A DNA stretch of 64,000 bases from Laccaria trichodermophora (Eukaryota; Basidiomycota; Agaricomycetes; Agaricales; Hydnangiaceae), in the NCBI GenBank assembly GCA_018417955.1, contig JACTVC010000028.1, positions 248,001-312,000 of the forward strand, read 5' to 3'. The notes under the pieces were generated by a model, which had not been told where the DNA came from, made no database searches, and saw nothing but the letters and a program-made list of their open reading frames with translations. The stretch's first letter is position 1. The number at the start of each line of letters is the position of its first letter. This document shows positions 20,511 through 31,978 of this stretch, in pieces. A program made the translations under genes and the position numbers.

Positions 20511-21757
20511 ATGGCCATTGCTGGTCCTGCGGCAGCAGCACTTGCCTCATTGAAACCTGATCAAGTTGCTTTTCTACAATCTCTTGAAAAAGCTGAACTT
20601 CACGCCCACCTCAACGGTTCTATACCCATTGCGGTTATTCAACAGCTTGGCAAGGAATACCTAAACTCTCCCTCATCCACTCACGGCGATGCAGTCTACG
20701 ATGCGATAGAACGACTCATTCGCGGTGCCGAGCTTGAGACGATAGACGACTTCTTTTCAATATTCCCAATCATCTATCATTTGACGTCGACGCCTGAAAG
20801 CCTGGCTCGCGCGACACGTGGTGTCCTGGATGCTTTCCTGGACGGCGACCATCCGCAATGCACTTATCTTGAACTCCGTACGGGGCCAAGAGAGACGGAA
20901 TTTATGAGCAGGGAATTGTATATGCGAACCGTATTGAATGAGGCGGAAAAATATGAGGACAAGGTGGGCGTAATTCTGAGCTTGGATCGCAAAACTGGCA
21001 AAAATACTTGGCAAGAGTGCTTGGATATAGCACTTAAACTAAAGGGAGAGGGAAGAAGACTTGTTGGGGTCGATCTCTGCGGCGCACCATCTTTGGGGGA
21101 TGTTGCAGATTTTCAAATGTTTTTCTGTGAAGCGAAGAAAGCAGGCTTAGGTGTCACGTTGCATATCGCTGAGGTGCGACCTCTTACAACTAAAAAATCC
21201 CTCTATACACATTTATACCCATACATAGACCGTTTATAACACCCCCGAGGAGACTCTGAAGCTCTTGTCTTTTCAACCTGATCGCTTGGGTCACGCCACG
21301 TTTCTCAACAAGGAAGCCATGGATATCGTGATAAAAAATAACATCTGCGTTGAGATCTGCCTAACTTCTAATTTATTGTGAGCAGTGTTCAACATTCTTG
21401 TCGTGAGCTTCTTATATTTCAATCGGTGCAGATGCAAAACGGTAACCGCATTGGAATCCCATCACATTCATCAATACCTCCAGGAAAATCATTTGATCGC
21501 CATTTGTGTATGTCCTCTATTTTTATTATTCGGCGAAAGTCAGTCTTTGAGTGTATCACGCAGACGGACGACATCCTACCTTTTCGTACTTCTCTGTTGG
21601 CGGAATACGCTCTTCTTCTTGCGCAACCTCCGTTAGGCCTTGGCCTAACTGAGGACGAAGTAAAGGAGATTGGAGAAATGAGTCTGCGGGCCAAATTCAG
21701 GTGAGTTCTAATTGAGGTATCTTGCATGCATTGTTTATCTTCTCGCTTCGTAGATAA
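20511..21757 (+). CDS. Adenosine deaminase-like protein (ADAL/MAPDA type)
   Basis: This family hydrolyses the 6-amino or N6-methylamino group of AMP derivatives (N6-methyl-AMP to IMP) in purine salvage. Landmarks are KAELHAHLNGSI (HxH zinc ligands, near residue 30), LVGVDLCGAP, the catalytic LHIAE, DRLGHATFLN with the zinc-binding His, ICLTSN and the catalytic TDD. The LNGSI form points to the ADAL branch rather than classical ADA. Exons are about 20511-21173, 21229-21377, 21432-21507 and 21564 onward, all with GT..AG borders. I chose the ATG at 20511 because it sits shortly before the domain. After LRAKFR the frame ends at once, spliced or not, so the protein lacks roughly 30 C-terminal residues found in relatives. 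It may be weakened, or have a missed last exon. Confidence 0.85.
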
Positions 21758-22422
21758 TGTATCGCAAGAGGCCATCACCATGATCACCATTATTGGTGTG
21801 TTCCCATTTAGACATGAACTTAGTTGTGTACTCTTAGAAGACAAAAATGGTCGTTGCACAGGCTACTTCGGACTGACTACTTAATACCCACTCTCCACTG
21901 ATACGATTTTATCTGTTCGTCCTTTAATACCTTCACTCCTGTCACATCCTTCATCGCGAGGACAAGGGGGTGGAGATTGACGCAATTGATATCGTCATCT
22001 CCCAGTCAGGCGTACAAGTGCTCCCCTATCGCGAGACTCCTCATTGACCATGGTTCAAGATAAGCTTCTCCTTCCGTCTTGTGGTGCTATGGTGCTTAAG
22101 ACGATACGCACACGCTTCTAAGTAAGAATGCTGGTTGCTGGTTTTCAAGGCGACGGATCTTTAAATATAAAAATATCCGATGACTTGGAACAACTCGACC
22201 AGTATCATAAATCTGCAAAAGGGCGAAGCATCACCTACGAGTGCATAAGAAAGCACTCATTCGTAGCCAAGAGTGGTGGTTATCGCTCCGGAAGGAACTT
22301 TTGTGATCACCGTCGAACCCTAACCCCAAATGGACGGTGATGGATCATTATCAAGCGCAAGTATCCTCCTCTGACACTTCAAACCAACCCCCAACTTCAC
22401 CTCTCTACCAACAAACACCACA
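21758..22422. other. Intergenic region
   Basis: I see no supported gene. A short plus-strand run near 21958-22050 (GVEIDAIDIVISQSGVQVLP) is open but unrecognised. A bidirectional or upstream promoter for the small gene at 22423 should lie at the right end. Confidence 0.35.
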
Positions 22423-22921
22423 ATGGTCGCACCAGGAGAATATTCTCTTCGTCTTCAGAAAGGTAATTGTCCCCACGCCATCCCCACACTGACCACTGAT
22501 CATCCGGACAGGCATGACTGGTGGTTTCGCGCCCCCAAATCCCAGCGCGATCGTCACAATGACGAAGCCCTCTAACGTATCATATCTGAACATCGCTGCT
22601 GCCACTCGTGAACCCGACGCCCCATCCCTCCAAGATCTCGCTCCTAAATCGATTGATACCTCGAAAGACCACACCGCGGAGCTCATCAACGAACTACACG
22701 ACATCCTGCACAGCATCCCGACTGAGTCGCCTCCAGGGTCAGAGGATATTTATGGGCTAGACACGAGCATCGCATGGGGCAGCGAAGATCTGCAGTGGAT
22801 GAATTTGGGACCACAGGGGTGTGCTCGGGAGCAGAGCTCGGTGCAGCCTACGCCGGAGGATAAGATCAAATTTAAGCGTGCAGTCGATATCGTCCACGAG
22901 CTTATGGGGAAGGATGAGTAG
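22423..22921 (+). CDS. Small conserved-looking protein of unknown function
   Basis: Two exons, 22423-22462 and 22512-22921, join across a 49-bp intron in phase 1. The product is about 149 residues. It starts MVAPGEYSLRL, has a Pro/Ser/Thr-rich middle (LNIAAATREPDAPSLQDLAP) and an acidic second half with helical segments (TAELINELHDILHSIP, KFKRAVDIVHELMG). There is no signal peptide or membrane segment. I do not recognise a family. The clean splice sites and codon-like composition support a real gene. Confidence 0.6.
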
Positions 22922-24251
22922 AAGATGCGATATTGGGAAGGTATAGGATTAGGATTATGACAAGGATCAGCATGGAATTCACGAGATTCGGATTGTATAT
23001 CTTATCAAATATTTGATTGGCTTCTTGTCCTCTTTAGAAAGACTTCTTCATTCCGTGAGGCGAGAAACTTCAAACGTTGACGAAACCTGTCAATTGATAA
23101 GTACTTCTAGGTCTCTTGTTAACCACCGACTGATTGGCAACTCACCCTGACGAGCACTTCCATTTGATCCCAAATGATAGCGTCAACAGAGCAGTCATAC
23201 AGATAGCTGCTCCCCCTATGAAAAAAGAGTTGACAGGCTTTCATAGAGGGAGTGTGGGTCTTGGACGGATCCCTCCAAAAGAAAGCGGCCAGTGTAGCAA
23301 GGTAGGTTCGCCGCACTCAAATTTTCATCACATTTAACACGTCGGGTAACTTCGACCGAAGCACTGATACTGCCCAGACTGCTGAAGCTGTTAGGTCCAA
23401 ATAAATAAAAAATAGATGCAAGGGACTGACGACGAGAGTTCAGGACTCATTAGCCAGCTGCGACGGGTAGACTAGGCCTTGCCCGTTTCAATGCGAACCT
23501 GTTGTGAGGCGTGCACAGAGCACGCATGGGAGTCAGGGGGTGAAGGAAATTCAACTGGAGGGATTCTGTCAACCCTGGAAAAAGTTCAAAAGCACATCAC
23601 GTGAGTTTATTTTGGGGACGCGACTGTCACTTCCGCGACGCGTCGCGTGACGCTCGCGTCATGGCTTCCGCTATTGGGCACTCGCTATAAACCATTGGCC
23701 AACAATCGCGGAATTTATTGTATGTATTTCCAATACAACCACCGCTTTTAATCCTCTGCAGACGATATCTTTAGCTCACCACGAGCTTCGATGGCCTCAC
23801 TTCTGGATATATTTAGAGAAGAGGGCTGTTCATGTGAGATGGACGGTGAAATGTAATTCGGAGCGAACGCGCTTTTCTTGCACCTGGGACAAAGGGGAGT
23901 TGGAGTTTCTTTGAGAACTGTAGAAGACAGCAACCTTTCGGCAATAGTACGTATCGGCGTCAATGTTTTGTGCCCCAGCTCACAGAAGCAACTATATATA
24001 TGACACTCATTCACAACCGCCACCCAATGGCAGAGTGAATGTTTTTTGCCAGTGATTGCGGAAGTACTTGTCAACTCCAACCATGCGCTGGATGCACCCC
24101 AGTACGCCAAACCGGTCCGAATCTTGAAGTAACGCCTTGCCAGAGATCCATCATCGTTTGAGCGCCTTCGCCATGGGAAGATACATTGACAATTGCAAGT
24201 CCATGCTTACTACATATAATTTTACAATGTGTTGTGTAGGTCATCGTCCAT
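22922..24251. other. Region with one unexplained minus-strand frame
   Basis: On the minus strand, 24110-23748 encodes an open frame with Cys-rich spots (CFCELGHKT, CPRCKKS) and may be the last exon of an unrecognised gene. The overlapping frame at 24280-24071 does not connect cleanly. At 23590-23670 there is a CG-rich inverted pattern (CGCGACGCGTCGCG). Nothing else is visible. Confidence 0.3.
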
Positions 24252-25162
24252 TCAGATCTGTGAGGTGGACTGCACTCCAAGATAACAGGAGTCTATCTCT
24301 CTAGCTATTGAGTGTAGAAGGTGTTGAAGGGAGCAAAAAGGATAATAAAGGAATGATAAGCTCAGGAAGGGAAGACGTGTCGAAGCCCAGGATTGAATTT
24401 TACGGCGAAGGTTCTGTGGTCCCGTAATAAGTCTAGATAAAAGATCAATGAGATATGGGCGTGTAAGCGTTACGCACTTGAATATGTCAAAGCGGAATTT
24501 CCGCAAGCAGAGGATTTTATCGTGTTTTGGCGGAGGCCGGGAAGGTATTATGGACGTCACTTTAAGACGTTTGTCTTCCGAACCCTTGGTGTCTTGAGTG
24601 CTAACAAGGCTTTCACCAGATTTGGGGACAGCGGGGTATTCATCCTCCAAATCACCTGATCGGCTGGGAGCGCCGGTCTCCTCGACCCTTTGCTCAGACT
24701 CTGTGAGCAAAAGGACGTGAGCATTCCGCAGCAGCAGCAACGAACCATGGAAAAAAGTAGCCGCGTACCGACGTAGATGGAACATTCGTCCCATGAAATC
24801 ACGGCCGACCCTCGGAGTGGCGACGGCTTTCCGCCCGTTCGTGGTTCAGAGGATGGACGTCTCTTTGAATGCGATCGTGATGGTTTTCCATGTCTCCGCT
24901 TGTGTTCGTCGAACACATGGGGGGCTATCCCACTGATGATCTCGCGAGGGGTAGGTTTGAAGTTGGCAATCGCGGCTGCCGTCGAGCTGTATATTTTGAA
25001 GGGTCGGGAGGATGGCCCAATGATGATTACTGGAGTTTCGGAGAGCGCTTCGTCGACGACTGGGCAAGGGGGAGGAGGGGAAACGTCGACGGATAGGTAT
25101 TGAGCCTGGGGTGGAAGGATTCCGCCATCATCTGCAAGGGGCGCCTCTGCTGCTGCGCGCAT
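24252..25162 (-). CDS. Protein of unknown function, Pro/Ser-rich N-terminus
   Basis: The best model starts at ATG 25162-25160 (MRAAAEAPLADDGG). It continues with VIIIGPSSRPFKIYSS, a basic patch (KRRHGKPSRSHSKRRP), an intron of about 68 bp beginning GTACGCGG, then an acidic segment (VEETGAPSRSGDLEDEYP). A second intron of 45 bp begins GTGCGTAACG, and the frame ends at 24252. The last segment has a hydrophobic run (LPFLSLSFLYYPF) that could be a membrane anchor. I do not recognise the family. An upstream start at 25255 is possible. Confidence 0.4.
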
Positions 25163-25823
25163 AGGGTGACTTGTTATGAAGAAAGAGGTCGAGGAGGAGG
25201 GGAGGTGGTAGTGGTAAGCGATTAGAAGGTCAAAAGTGTCGCAAGCAAGTCGCAAGTATTTGCTTACCCTAGGAAAAGTTGAAGGACCGGCATGACACGG
25301 ATAACGTTTTCACGTAAGATATGAACAAGGCACGGCGGCAATGGGAGGACGAGAAGAAGAGATTCCAGAAGCACTGCCGCATCGATGCAGCATGCCTTTT
25401 AATCGACACGCGTCCACGCTACCAGCGACTGCCATTGCACAACTGTTGCAACGACGGTAGAATCATCAGGGAAGCTGTAAATTGAAATACATCGGCAAGA
25501 GGTCACTTGAAAGTGGCATGAGATGTGTTATCCAGAAAACAAATCGTCATTCAACCGAGGTTGAAGAGAGAATGATGCGAGATGATGTGACTGGAGGCGA
25601 TGCATGCATGAGCAAACCGCCTAAATTTGTGGGTAGTACCGTAGCGGTCTTCACTTACATAAAATGAACGGTGCGCGCTGACAACCGACAGGAGATGATT
25701 AAATAATTTGTACGTAACGATAATCAGCGATAGCCGTGGTGGGAACAGTATGCCGTAGGTGTAATGGAATATATTGCGTGAAGGGGCTATTGTACAACTT
25801 GAACATGCTGATACAGAATGAGA
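25163..25823. other. Intergenic region
   Basis: No gene is supported. It should contain the promoter of the minus-strand gene ending at 25162 and the 3' end of the signalosome gene. Confidence 0.4.
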
Positions 25824-26921
25824 TCAGGGAATTAGAACTTGTTTCGTTTTCGTAGCGGTTTTGCTATCGCGTCTTGTGAAGCCCTTCATAACATTCAGTC
25901 AAGGGTAACATGTTGAAGAAACGGATCACATACTTTCGGTTCTTCCCTTTCACGATATCAAAGGGCTCATCCACATCCATCATCTCAGAAAATCCGGAAG
26001 CGCCATACACACGAGATCTGCCCATGGCTCCTAGACTTTTGTCCTTCTGCTTGTCATAAACGTCCTTCAGATTCGCCTGTAGTATCTTCTCGTGCTCCCG
26101 TTGGTTGATCTTCTTCGCTGCGGCGTCATCTGCAATAGAGTTGATCTTTCCGTCAAGGGTTGCGAGAACAGCGGACGTTGTCTCCGCCCTAGAATGTATG
26201 AGCTCCTCAACCACATGAGGAGAGTCGATCGAGTAGCGCACCAGCTTTGCAAGGCGAATAGCACCTGTTCCAACTTCCCCGGCTCAAGGTCTCTTCCCAT
26301 CGTATATTCCACTTCCAGCTGCTCCTCTTTCTGATCAAGTTTCCCGCGCAGGATGTCGAGATAGATAGCATCGATGATGAGATCTTCTAGTTCACGAACA
26401 TTTGGCATGTCCAAGGCTTTGAGTAGATCAGAATACGGGAGCAGCTAAACTAATGGTAAATGACCGAGTTTTCTGATCGTTCTAGATATGACTCACCCGT
26501 CGTTCCGCTGCTAGAGAGACAATGGTCAAGTGCTTCAATTTGATGGTTTGTGCCGCGTTCAGAGGCGGTAGTGCATTCTTATATTCTATGAAAAGCAGTC
26601 AGAGATCGAATGAACATATCTCCCCTAACGCACGAAGATAATCCTGGTATGTCTTGTACGCGAACAGCTGTAGGAGTGATAGGAATTTCTGGTGTTGTTC
26701 GTTCTTGCTTAGCTTAAGCAGCATGTCAATCAAAGTTCAACCCGAAAAGCCTTGTCGTGCACCTCCTGGATGTTCGGCAGTTCCAGCAACTCGGAGAAAA
26801 CGAAGACACCTGGTGCGGAGGTGGCGTCTTGAATCAGTTTTGCGGCCGCGGCGCCCTTCAGCGATTTAGCCATTAGGAGGAATGGCTCAAGTTTTGCGGA
26901 AAAGTTCGATCCTGAGTCCAT
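25824..26921 (-). CDS. csn7: COP9 signalosome complex subunit 7
   Basis: This is a PCI-domain subunit of the COP9 signalosome, the nuclear complex that removes NEDD8 from cullins. Recognised segments are KLEPFLLMAKSLKGAAAAKL and GVFVFSELLELPNIQE (exon 1, 26921-26763), FLSLLQLFAYKTYQDYL, LPPLNAAQTIKLKHLT, LDMPNVRELEDLIIDAIYLD, RGKLDQKEEQLEVEYTMGRD and EPGKLEQVL, which span the winged-helix end of the PCI domain. A coiled coil (KKINQREHEKILQANLKDVY) and a short basic tail follow. At least four introns fit GT..AG rules, for example 26762-26713. The length of about 270 residues suits the family, and no disruption was found. Confidence 0.9.
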
Positions 26922-28699
26922 TTTGAAATTATTTCAGCGTGCGTCTTCCTTGACTATGCCCGTTCGTTTCGTCGTTCAATGTAGTTGGTAATGAACGGGA
27001 CTTGATCCGAGTCCAAGGACACTGAGAATAAATAAGGACAAACAATTGTCTGTCTTCCACCAGCAAAACTCATCCTGGCACCTTCATTCGCTCTCTGGCA
27101 TATTCGGGACACGTAATTAGTATCGAGACGCCGGGTAACGTTGTAAAGGCTAATTAGCAGAACTCCATTGGAGCCGAGCCTTCGATCAGGATTAGGGCCG
27201 GAATAATTTTGCCAGGTTACTTGAAGCTCACAAAGTTTTATGCCTTCGATATGCTGAAGGCCGATGGTGTTCCTCTCGTAGTGCAGCTGAGCGTTCTCTA
27301 TCTCTTCCGAGTGTCAAGAAATCTCCCAAGTTAGTGTTGGCCGAAGCCGATTTGATATTTACGCTGACTTGCCGACTGTCAATATAGGACTCCGACAGAC
27401 ATTGAATTTGTGGAAGCCAGCCCAATCCTGACCAGTGACCACTTGGCCACGGCGTTCTTCACCGAGTTACCGGTAGCTTGCGTTCTTTGAGCCTGTTATT
27501 TTCCTGTGGCCGCTTGCGAAGGAGTCATTTCACATCCTCACTCCTTTTCGGGGAAAGGTATTTTCGGGTAGTGGCACTGGTATCGAGATTATTCTTTACT
27601 TATCAGCGGTCGGTTCTTCTTCCCTTCATGATTAGAAATGACACGACGAGCTACAAGACATCTTCCAGTCTTTCTCCAGGATCATGATGGAGATTTTGTT
27701 GAAGACTTCTACCGGCGAGCATGTGGGGTCACAGGAAACCATCTCAAAGCCATCACATCACAGACCTGGTACTACACCCATGTTTTTCTAGCAGCGACTT
27801 CTCTAATCCACATGATGATTGTTCTCATGATTGATTTGTTCAAACCGCTCAATGGGTCCGATCAACATCCAGTCAATTCTCCAGTCAATTCTCCATTACG
27901 CTGGCCTCCAATAAGTCCACTGAAAACCATGCATTCCTTACGACGAGGAAATTGCCGCTAGGGCACGGGGTTATGGGGCTCCTTGATGGTATCAAGCGGG
28001 AATCACGACCTGACATATACGACCTAACTTCAACCCCTTGGACGTTCTTGACTCTATTCTCAGAATAATAATCCGGACTCTATGGAGGACTTTGTTCCGA
28101 GTCTCGTCATTACATACAAAGGAGAAAGTACTGCGTGGCATCTTTGTTTTCGTTACAAAATTCAGCAGATCAGTTACGATAATGCGGAGGAGTCGGGAGA
28201 TATTTCTCAGGCAAACGGCTCACAAGGTGCACTTCGCGAACCGAATCGTCGAGCGCTTCTCGCGACGTCCGACCACAAATTTCGTGTTTAAACCCTACAG
28301 CCGGGTACGACCGATGATCTGGCAAACCCCGTGCTCGAGCGAACAACCCGAGGAATTCTGTGTGTGAGTGTGACGGTGGTGCTGAGGGCGATTGCCAGGG
28401 GCGTAGTAGTTCCCTGCATAACAAGTCAGTTGAATAATTTGGGCTGCAAGGCTGGTGGGATCATGACTCGGAGAGGTAGAGGTATTCGACCACCGAATCA
28501 AGGCATGGCGATCGCTTGTGCTGCTGTAGGGTAAACCGGTAGTTCGAGGAAGACATCTTTGTCAATGGTCGTTATCTGAATAGGCATCGTAGAGCTGCCC
28601 AAGAAACGCGGAGGGGCAGCCATCAAAAGGGGTAGTTTTTGATGGTCCGGTTCCTGACCCCGACAAGAAATCGTGAGATAATCATTCAGAAATTCAAGT
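26922..28699. other. Long region without a recognisable gene
   Basis: Several plus-strand frames of 60-110 codons occur (27478-27687, 27638-27961, 28038-28367), but they are interrupted by many stops and show no domain. Runs such as FYAFDMLKADGVPLVVQLSV (near 27235) look protein-like, so a decayed gene is possible. I cannot name it. Confidence 0.35.
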
Positions 28700-29566
28700 T
28701 CATGCAACTCCCGCGGCCATCCTGCCTAACAGACGCTCCCTGAGTTGGATCAATTCCATCTGTTCGTTGCGAGCATTTCGCAATTCGTGTCGTGCGAGTT
28801 CAAGGTTCTTATCAAGACGTTAGTGAGCGCAACCACCTTTTGCTCCTTGACTTACAGGTGGCAACCCTTGAAAAGCAGCGACCTTTGCTCTTTTGATTTC
28901 AATTTCTTGTTCCAGAAGTTTGTTCTTTTCCTGTTGTTTGATCAACTGGGTCACAGTTACTCGGGGCTCTGGCATTTCCGCCTAAAGAGGAGCTTTGCTC
29001 TCAGCTAAGATTTTGAAATCGCACAATGAAGACATTTACCATAACCGCTTCAAGTTCTTTATGGTACTCTTTCGCTTTCTTGAGGAGAACTTCTCTCCGC
29101 CGTTCGATGCTTGCGGTGTTTTCTTCCGACAATTGTCCAGACTTGATTGTCTCATTCCAGCTACAATAACACGATGAGAAAAGAATACGCAAAAATATTT
29201 TTGAAAACACAACTGAGAAATCAACTGTAGTTCGTGCTTCGTTGACGCGAGATGGATTTTGAGCTCTTCCTCGGCAAACCTCAGCCGGTTCAATGACTTT
29301 GAAAGAGAGAACGACTCGTCGATAAGGCGGTAGAGTGCCGTCGAGTAACTATATTTGTCCGTGAGTTTTTTTTTATCAAACTTCAGGCCTCAGGCCTGAC
29401 TTTGAATCCCACCTTGCGAAAGAAACGTCATCGATGCCGAGGAGTTCAACGACTTGAGTGAGGATATTCAACCGTTCTTCAAGTTCAGCTGGTAACTCTA
29501 GGTCTGTGCGGAGAGGTCGTTATGGGTTTTTGTGAAAATGAATAAGCATGACCAACCTTCGTCCAT
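28700..29566 (-). CDS. Coiled-coil protein, resembles HAUS augmin-like subunit 1
   Basis: The model runs from ATG 29566 (MDE) to TGA 28702-28700. Its exons join LELPAELEERLNILTQVVEL, STALYRLIDESFSLSKSLN, RLRFAEEELKIHLASTKHEL, ERRREVLLKKAKEYHKELEA, VTQLIKQQEKNKLLEQEIE, FQGLPPNLELARHEL and a final ELIQLRERLLGRMAAG. Nearly the whole protein (about 200 residues) is predicted coiled coil. The order of an RRR..LKAK segment, an LP-NL-LA motif and a closing short helix recalls HAUS1 of the augmin complex, which seeds microtubules in the spindle. That assignment is inference from pattern only. Splice sites are regular, including GTAAATG..TTTAG before AEMPEP. Confidence 0.5.
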
Positions 29567-29605
29567 CGGGAAGAAATTAGATCACCAGATGGTTGTGGGG
29601 CACTT

Positions 29606-30400
29606 TTGAGATTCCGCCTCAAACTTTAATCCCAAAACGGGAAGTCGCCTTATTTTTAGAATCAAGCGGAAATTAAACAAACTGATATTTGGTGTCGTGA
29701 TTTCTTGCTCACCCTCGCCCTCCAAGGTTCCAACTCGACGATGGCTGCTCACAGCTCCAGGAGCTCGCCAACCCCATTCCCAAGACAACGCCAAGGTATC
29801 TCGCCGGCTTCCCTGCATTCCTTACTGTTACTACTAATGAGCATTCTTTCGGCCTCGCGCAACGAATTGACATAACCGCCGCAAAACGAACCCGCCGCCA
29901 TCAAAGCCTCGCATACGAAAATGCTAGCCCCTCACCATCGCGTAAAACCGTCACAACAAGAACCCGCCGTCGTGAAAGCCTCGCATACGAAAATACCACC
30001 CCCAACGAACCACTTGGAAGAATGGTACGCGTGAGCAGTGTCTCGTTTCTAGCGGTAGGTCGCGAGGGTAGAGCGAAGAGAAGCAGCAAGGAGGGACCTC
30101 AGTGCCTCGTGGAATTATGAATTGGAGGGCGGGGTTTAGTAGAGTGGTTGAATGCTCGTGCGTTCCAGAACAGCGTCGACATCTTGATTGAAGATACTTC
30201 ATGTATACTACATAGTTACACTTAAATACTGGAATTCCTGTGTAGAGTCCCTCCTCTCCTTCTCCTTTTTTGAAGCTGCAGGGAAACTTAAAAAACCCAG
30301 CGTCGAGCCACAAATCTTTGATGGAATCACTGAGGGAACATTTCTAAAAATAAGTCGGTTTCCCTTTTTGGGATTAAAGTTTGAGGCGGAAAGTGAACAA
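29606..30400. repeat. Inverted repeat pair around a small open frame
   Basis: The segment 29606-29662 (with CCGCCTCAAACTTTAATCCC) recurs inverted at about 30338-30400, with one or two gaps and roughly 85 percent identity by eye. Between them lies a plus-strand ATG frame at 29741 (MAAHSSRSSPTPFPRQRQ) and an internal duplication with RRHQSLAYEN and RRRESLAYEN (29910-30000). I could not build an intact gene. It may be a decayed gene, or cargo of an inverted-repeat element, in the divergent gap between the coiled-coil gene and apc11. Confidence 0.5.
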
Positions 30401-30587
30401 CTGTTGTGGGGGAACGCGTAAGGACGCGTACACAAAGCCAAACACTTGAAGTTGTCAGCATTGTTGATTGTCAGTTTTGGTTCAAACTCCAACTCGAGCC
30501 ACTTTGTCGAGTCTTCGTACCCACTCCTTGCTCGACGGCGACGATATATCTTTTCTTTACCATTACGTGCCTCGTAAGCCGACAACC

Positions 30588-31022
30588 ATGAAAGTGATAA
30601 TCAAGCACTGGCACGCCGTCGCACAGTGGCGGTGGGACATCGGCACCGCGGAGCAAGAAGACGCCGACAACGACAATGAAGGCGACGTCTGTGGCATCTG
30701 TCGCGTCCCTTATGAAGGGTGCTGTCCGTCCTGTAAAGTCCCAGGGGACGATTGTCCACTCAGTGCGTCTCCATTCGTTCTACCTACCCGGAGGTTAACT
30801 GAACGTATCCATTTTAGTCTGGGGCGAATGCACACACGTCTTCCACATGCATTGTTTGCTGAAATGGATAGGAACAGCTGCATCGAAGCAGCAGTGTCCT
30901 ATGGACCGTAGAACATGGGGTACGTCGACGTCGTCCCTATGATATCCACAAAATAGACGTGCTGACACTCGTCCAAAGTAACCGCGGAACGGAAAGTCGG
31001 CACTACGACAGCCGCATCGTGA
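30588..31022 (+). CDS. apc11: Anaphase-promoting complex subunit 11, RING-H2 protein
   Basis: This is the catalytic RING subunit of the APC/C ubiquitin ligase, which pairs with APC2 to ubiquitinate cyclins and securin. It begins MKVIIKHWHAVAQWRWD. The zinc ligands follow in CGICRVPYEGCCPSCKVPGD, WGECTHVFHMHCLLKW and KQQCPMDRR. Exons are 30588-30762, 30818-30919 and 30979-31022. An acidic insert (about 14 residues, EEDADNDNEGD-like) sits between the N-terminal strand and the first Cys pair and is longer than usual. The C-terminal tail is short. The gene is complete. Confidence 0.95.
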
Positions 31023-31978
31023 CATTTCCGAGCATCCACTATCGCCCTATGGATCCCCCATCCCAATGTATCGATACCACCAACGCCTGTATTCTTCCTA
31101 TCTACCTGGTCATGCGCTCATCGAGACGCCTCCACGCTATATCATACCCATTGCCTCCATCCAAAACCACCCATCACCCTACGTAGGCAAATGTAATATT
31201 AAATAATTGAACAACCAACATACAGTAATGATACATTGTAATAATCTCTCTTTTTTGTTTTAAGCAATGCATGAAAACCCACTCCCCCATCGTACCCAAA
31301 AAAAAATCAAGAAAGAATGTGGCAGTCCGTCGTATTCTCCGCACCAACGCGAACATAAAAAAAAGGAAGGAAGGAAGAAAGAAAGAAGGGAGAAAAAACA
31401 ACATTTGTGGGAAAGCGAAAAGCCAAAAAAAGTGATACTTCAGACGAGGCAGATAGAACCCGCGAAATTGTCCGTTCGTAATTCCAAGAAGAGGTGCCGA
31501 AAATCGGAATCAGGTGTGGGGGGGGGGAATGTTCGTTGGACCTGCCGTCATTTGGTTCGTTGGGTGGGTGGCGCATAGGCATTGGGCTGAGAAGGGGGAG
31601 GGGGAAGGGAAGCATTAAGGGAGGACATAAATGAAACGTCGCGAAAAGAAGATGAATGTAGATGAACTTGAATGGATTGAGAATGAAGAGGGTGTTGCAT
31701 ATCTAGGGGTGATTGGGATTTGTCGAAAAGTCGCGAGCGTTTAGTTCCGCATTGGCATTAACTAGTACAAATTTTGTTGTAAACGTCCGAGGGTCTCTTT
31801 GTGCGTTTGCGTCGTCTTAAGCAGCCGCTTGTAATGTATAAAATTTCTTGTGTGGAGTCGTCTGCTTCTCTGAGTCTTTTGATGGGGTTATCTCCGTCTC
31901 CTTGTAAGCTCTTTCTTGTTACTTGTAAGTGTCTTGGGTCTCCAGTTTTTGATGATGATGATGATGAAGTGCATGTGC
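31023..31978. other. Convergent intergenic region
   Basis: Between the 3' ends of apc11 and the PSP1 gene I see only A-rich tracts (near 31360-31400), a run of nine G (about 31517) and a GATGAT repeat at about 31950. These are consistent with untranslated regions. No gene is supported. Confidence 0.45.

Noticed and set aside
26922..28699. Plus-strand frames as exons of one gene
   Set aside because: Frequent stops, no domain and no consistent splice chain.
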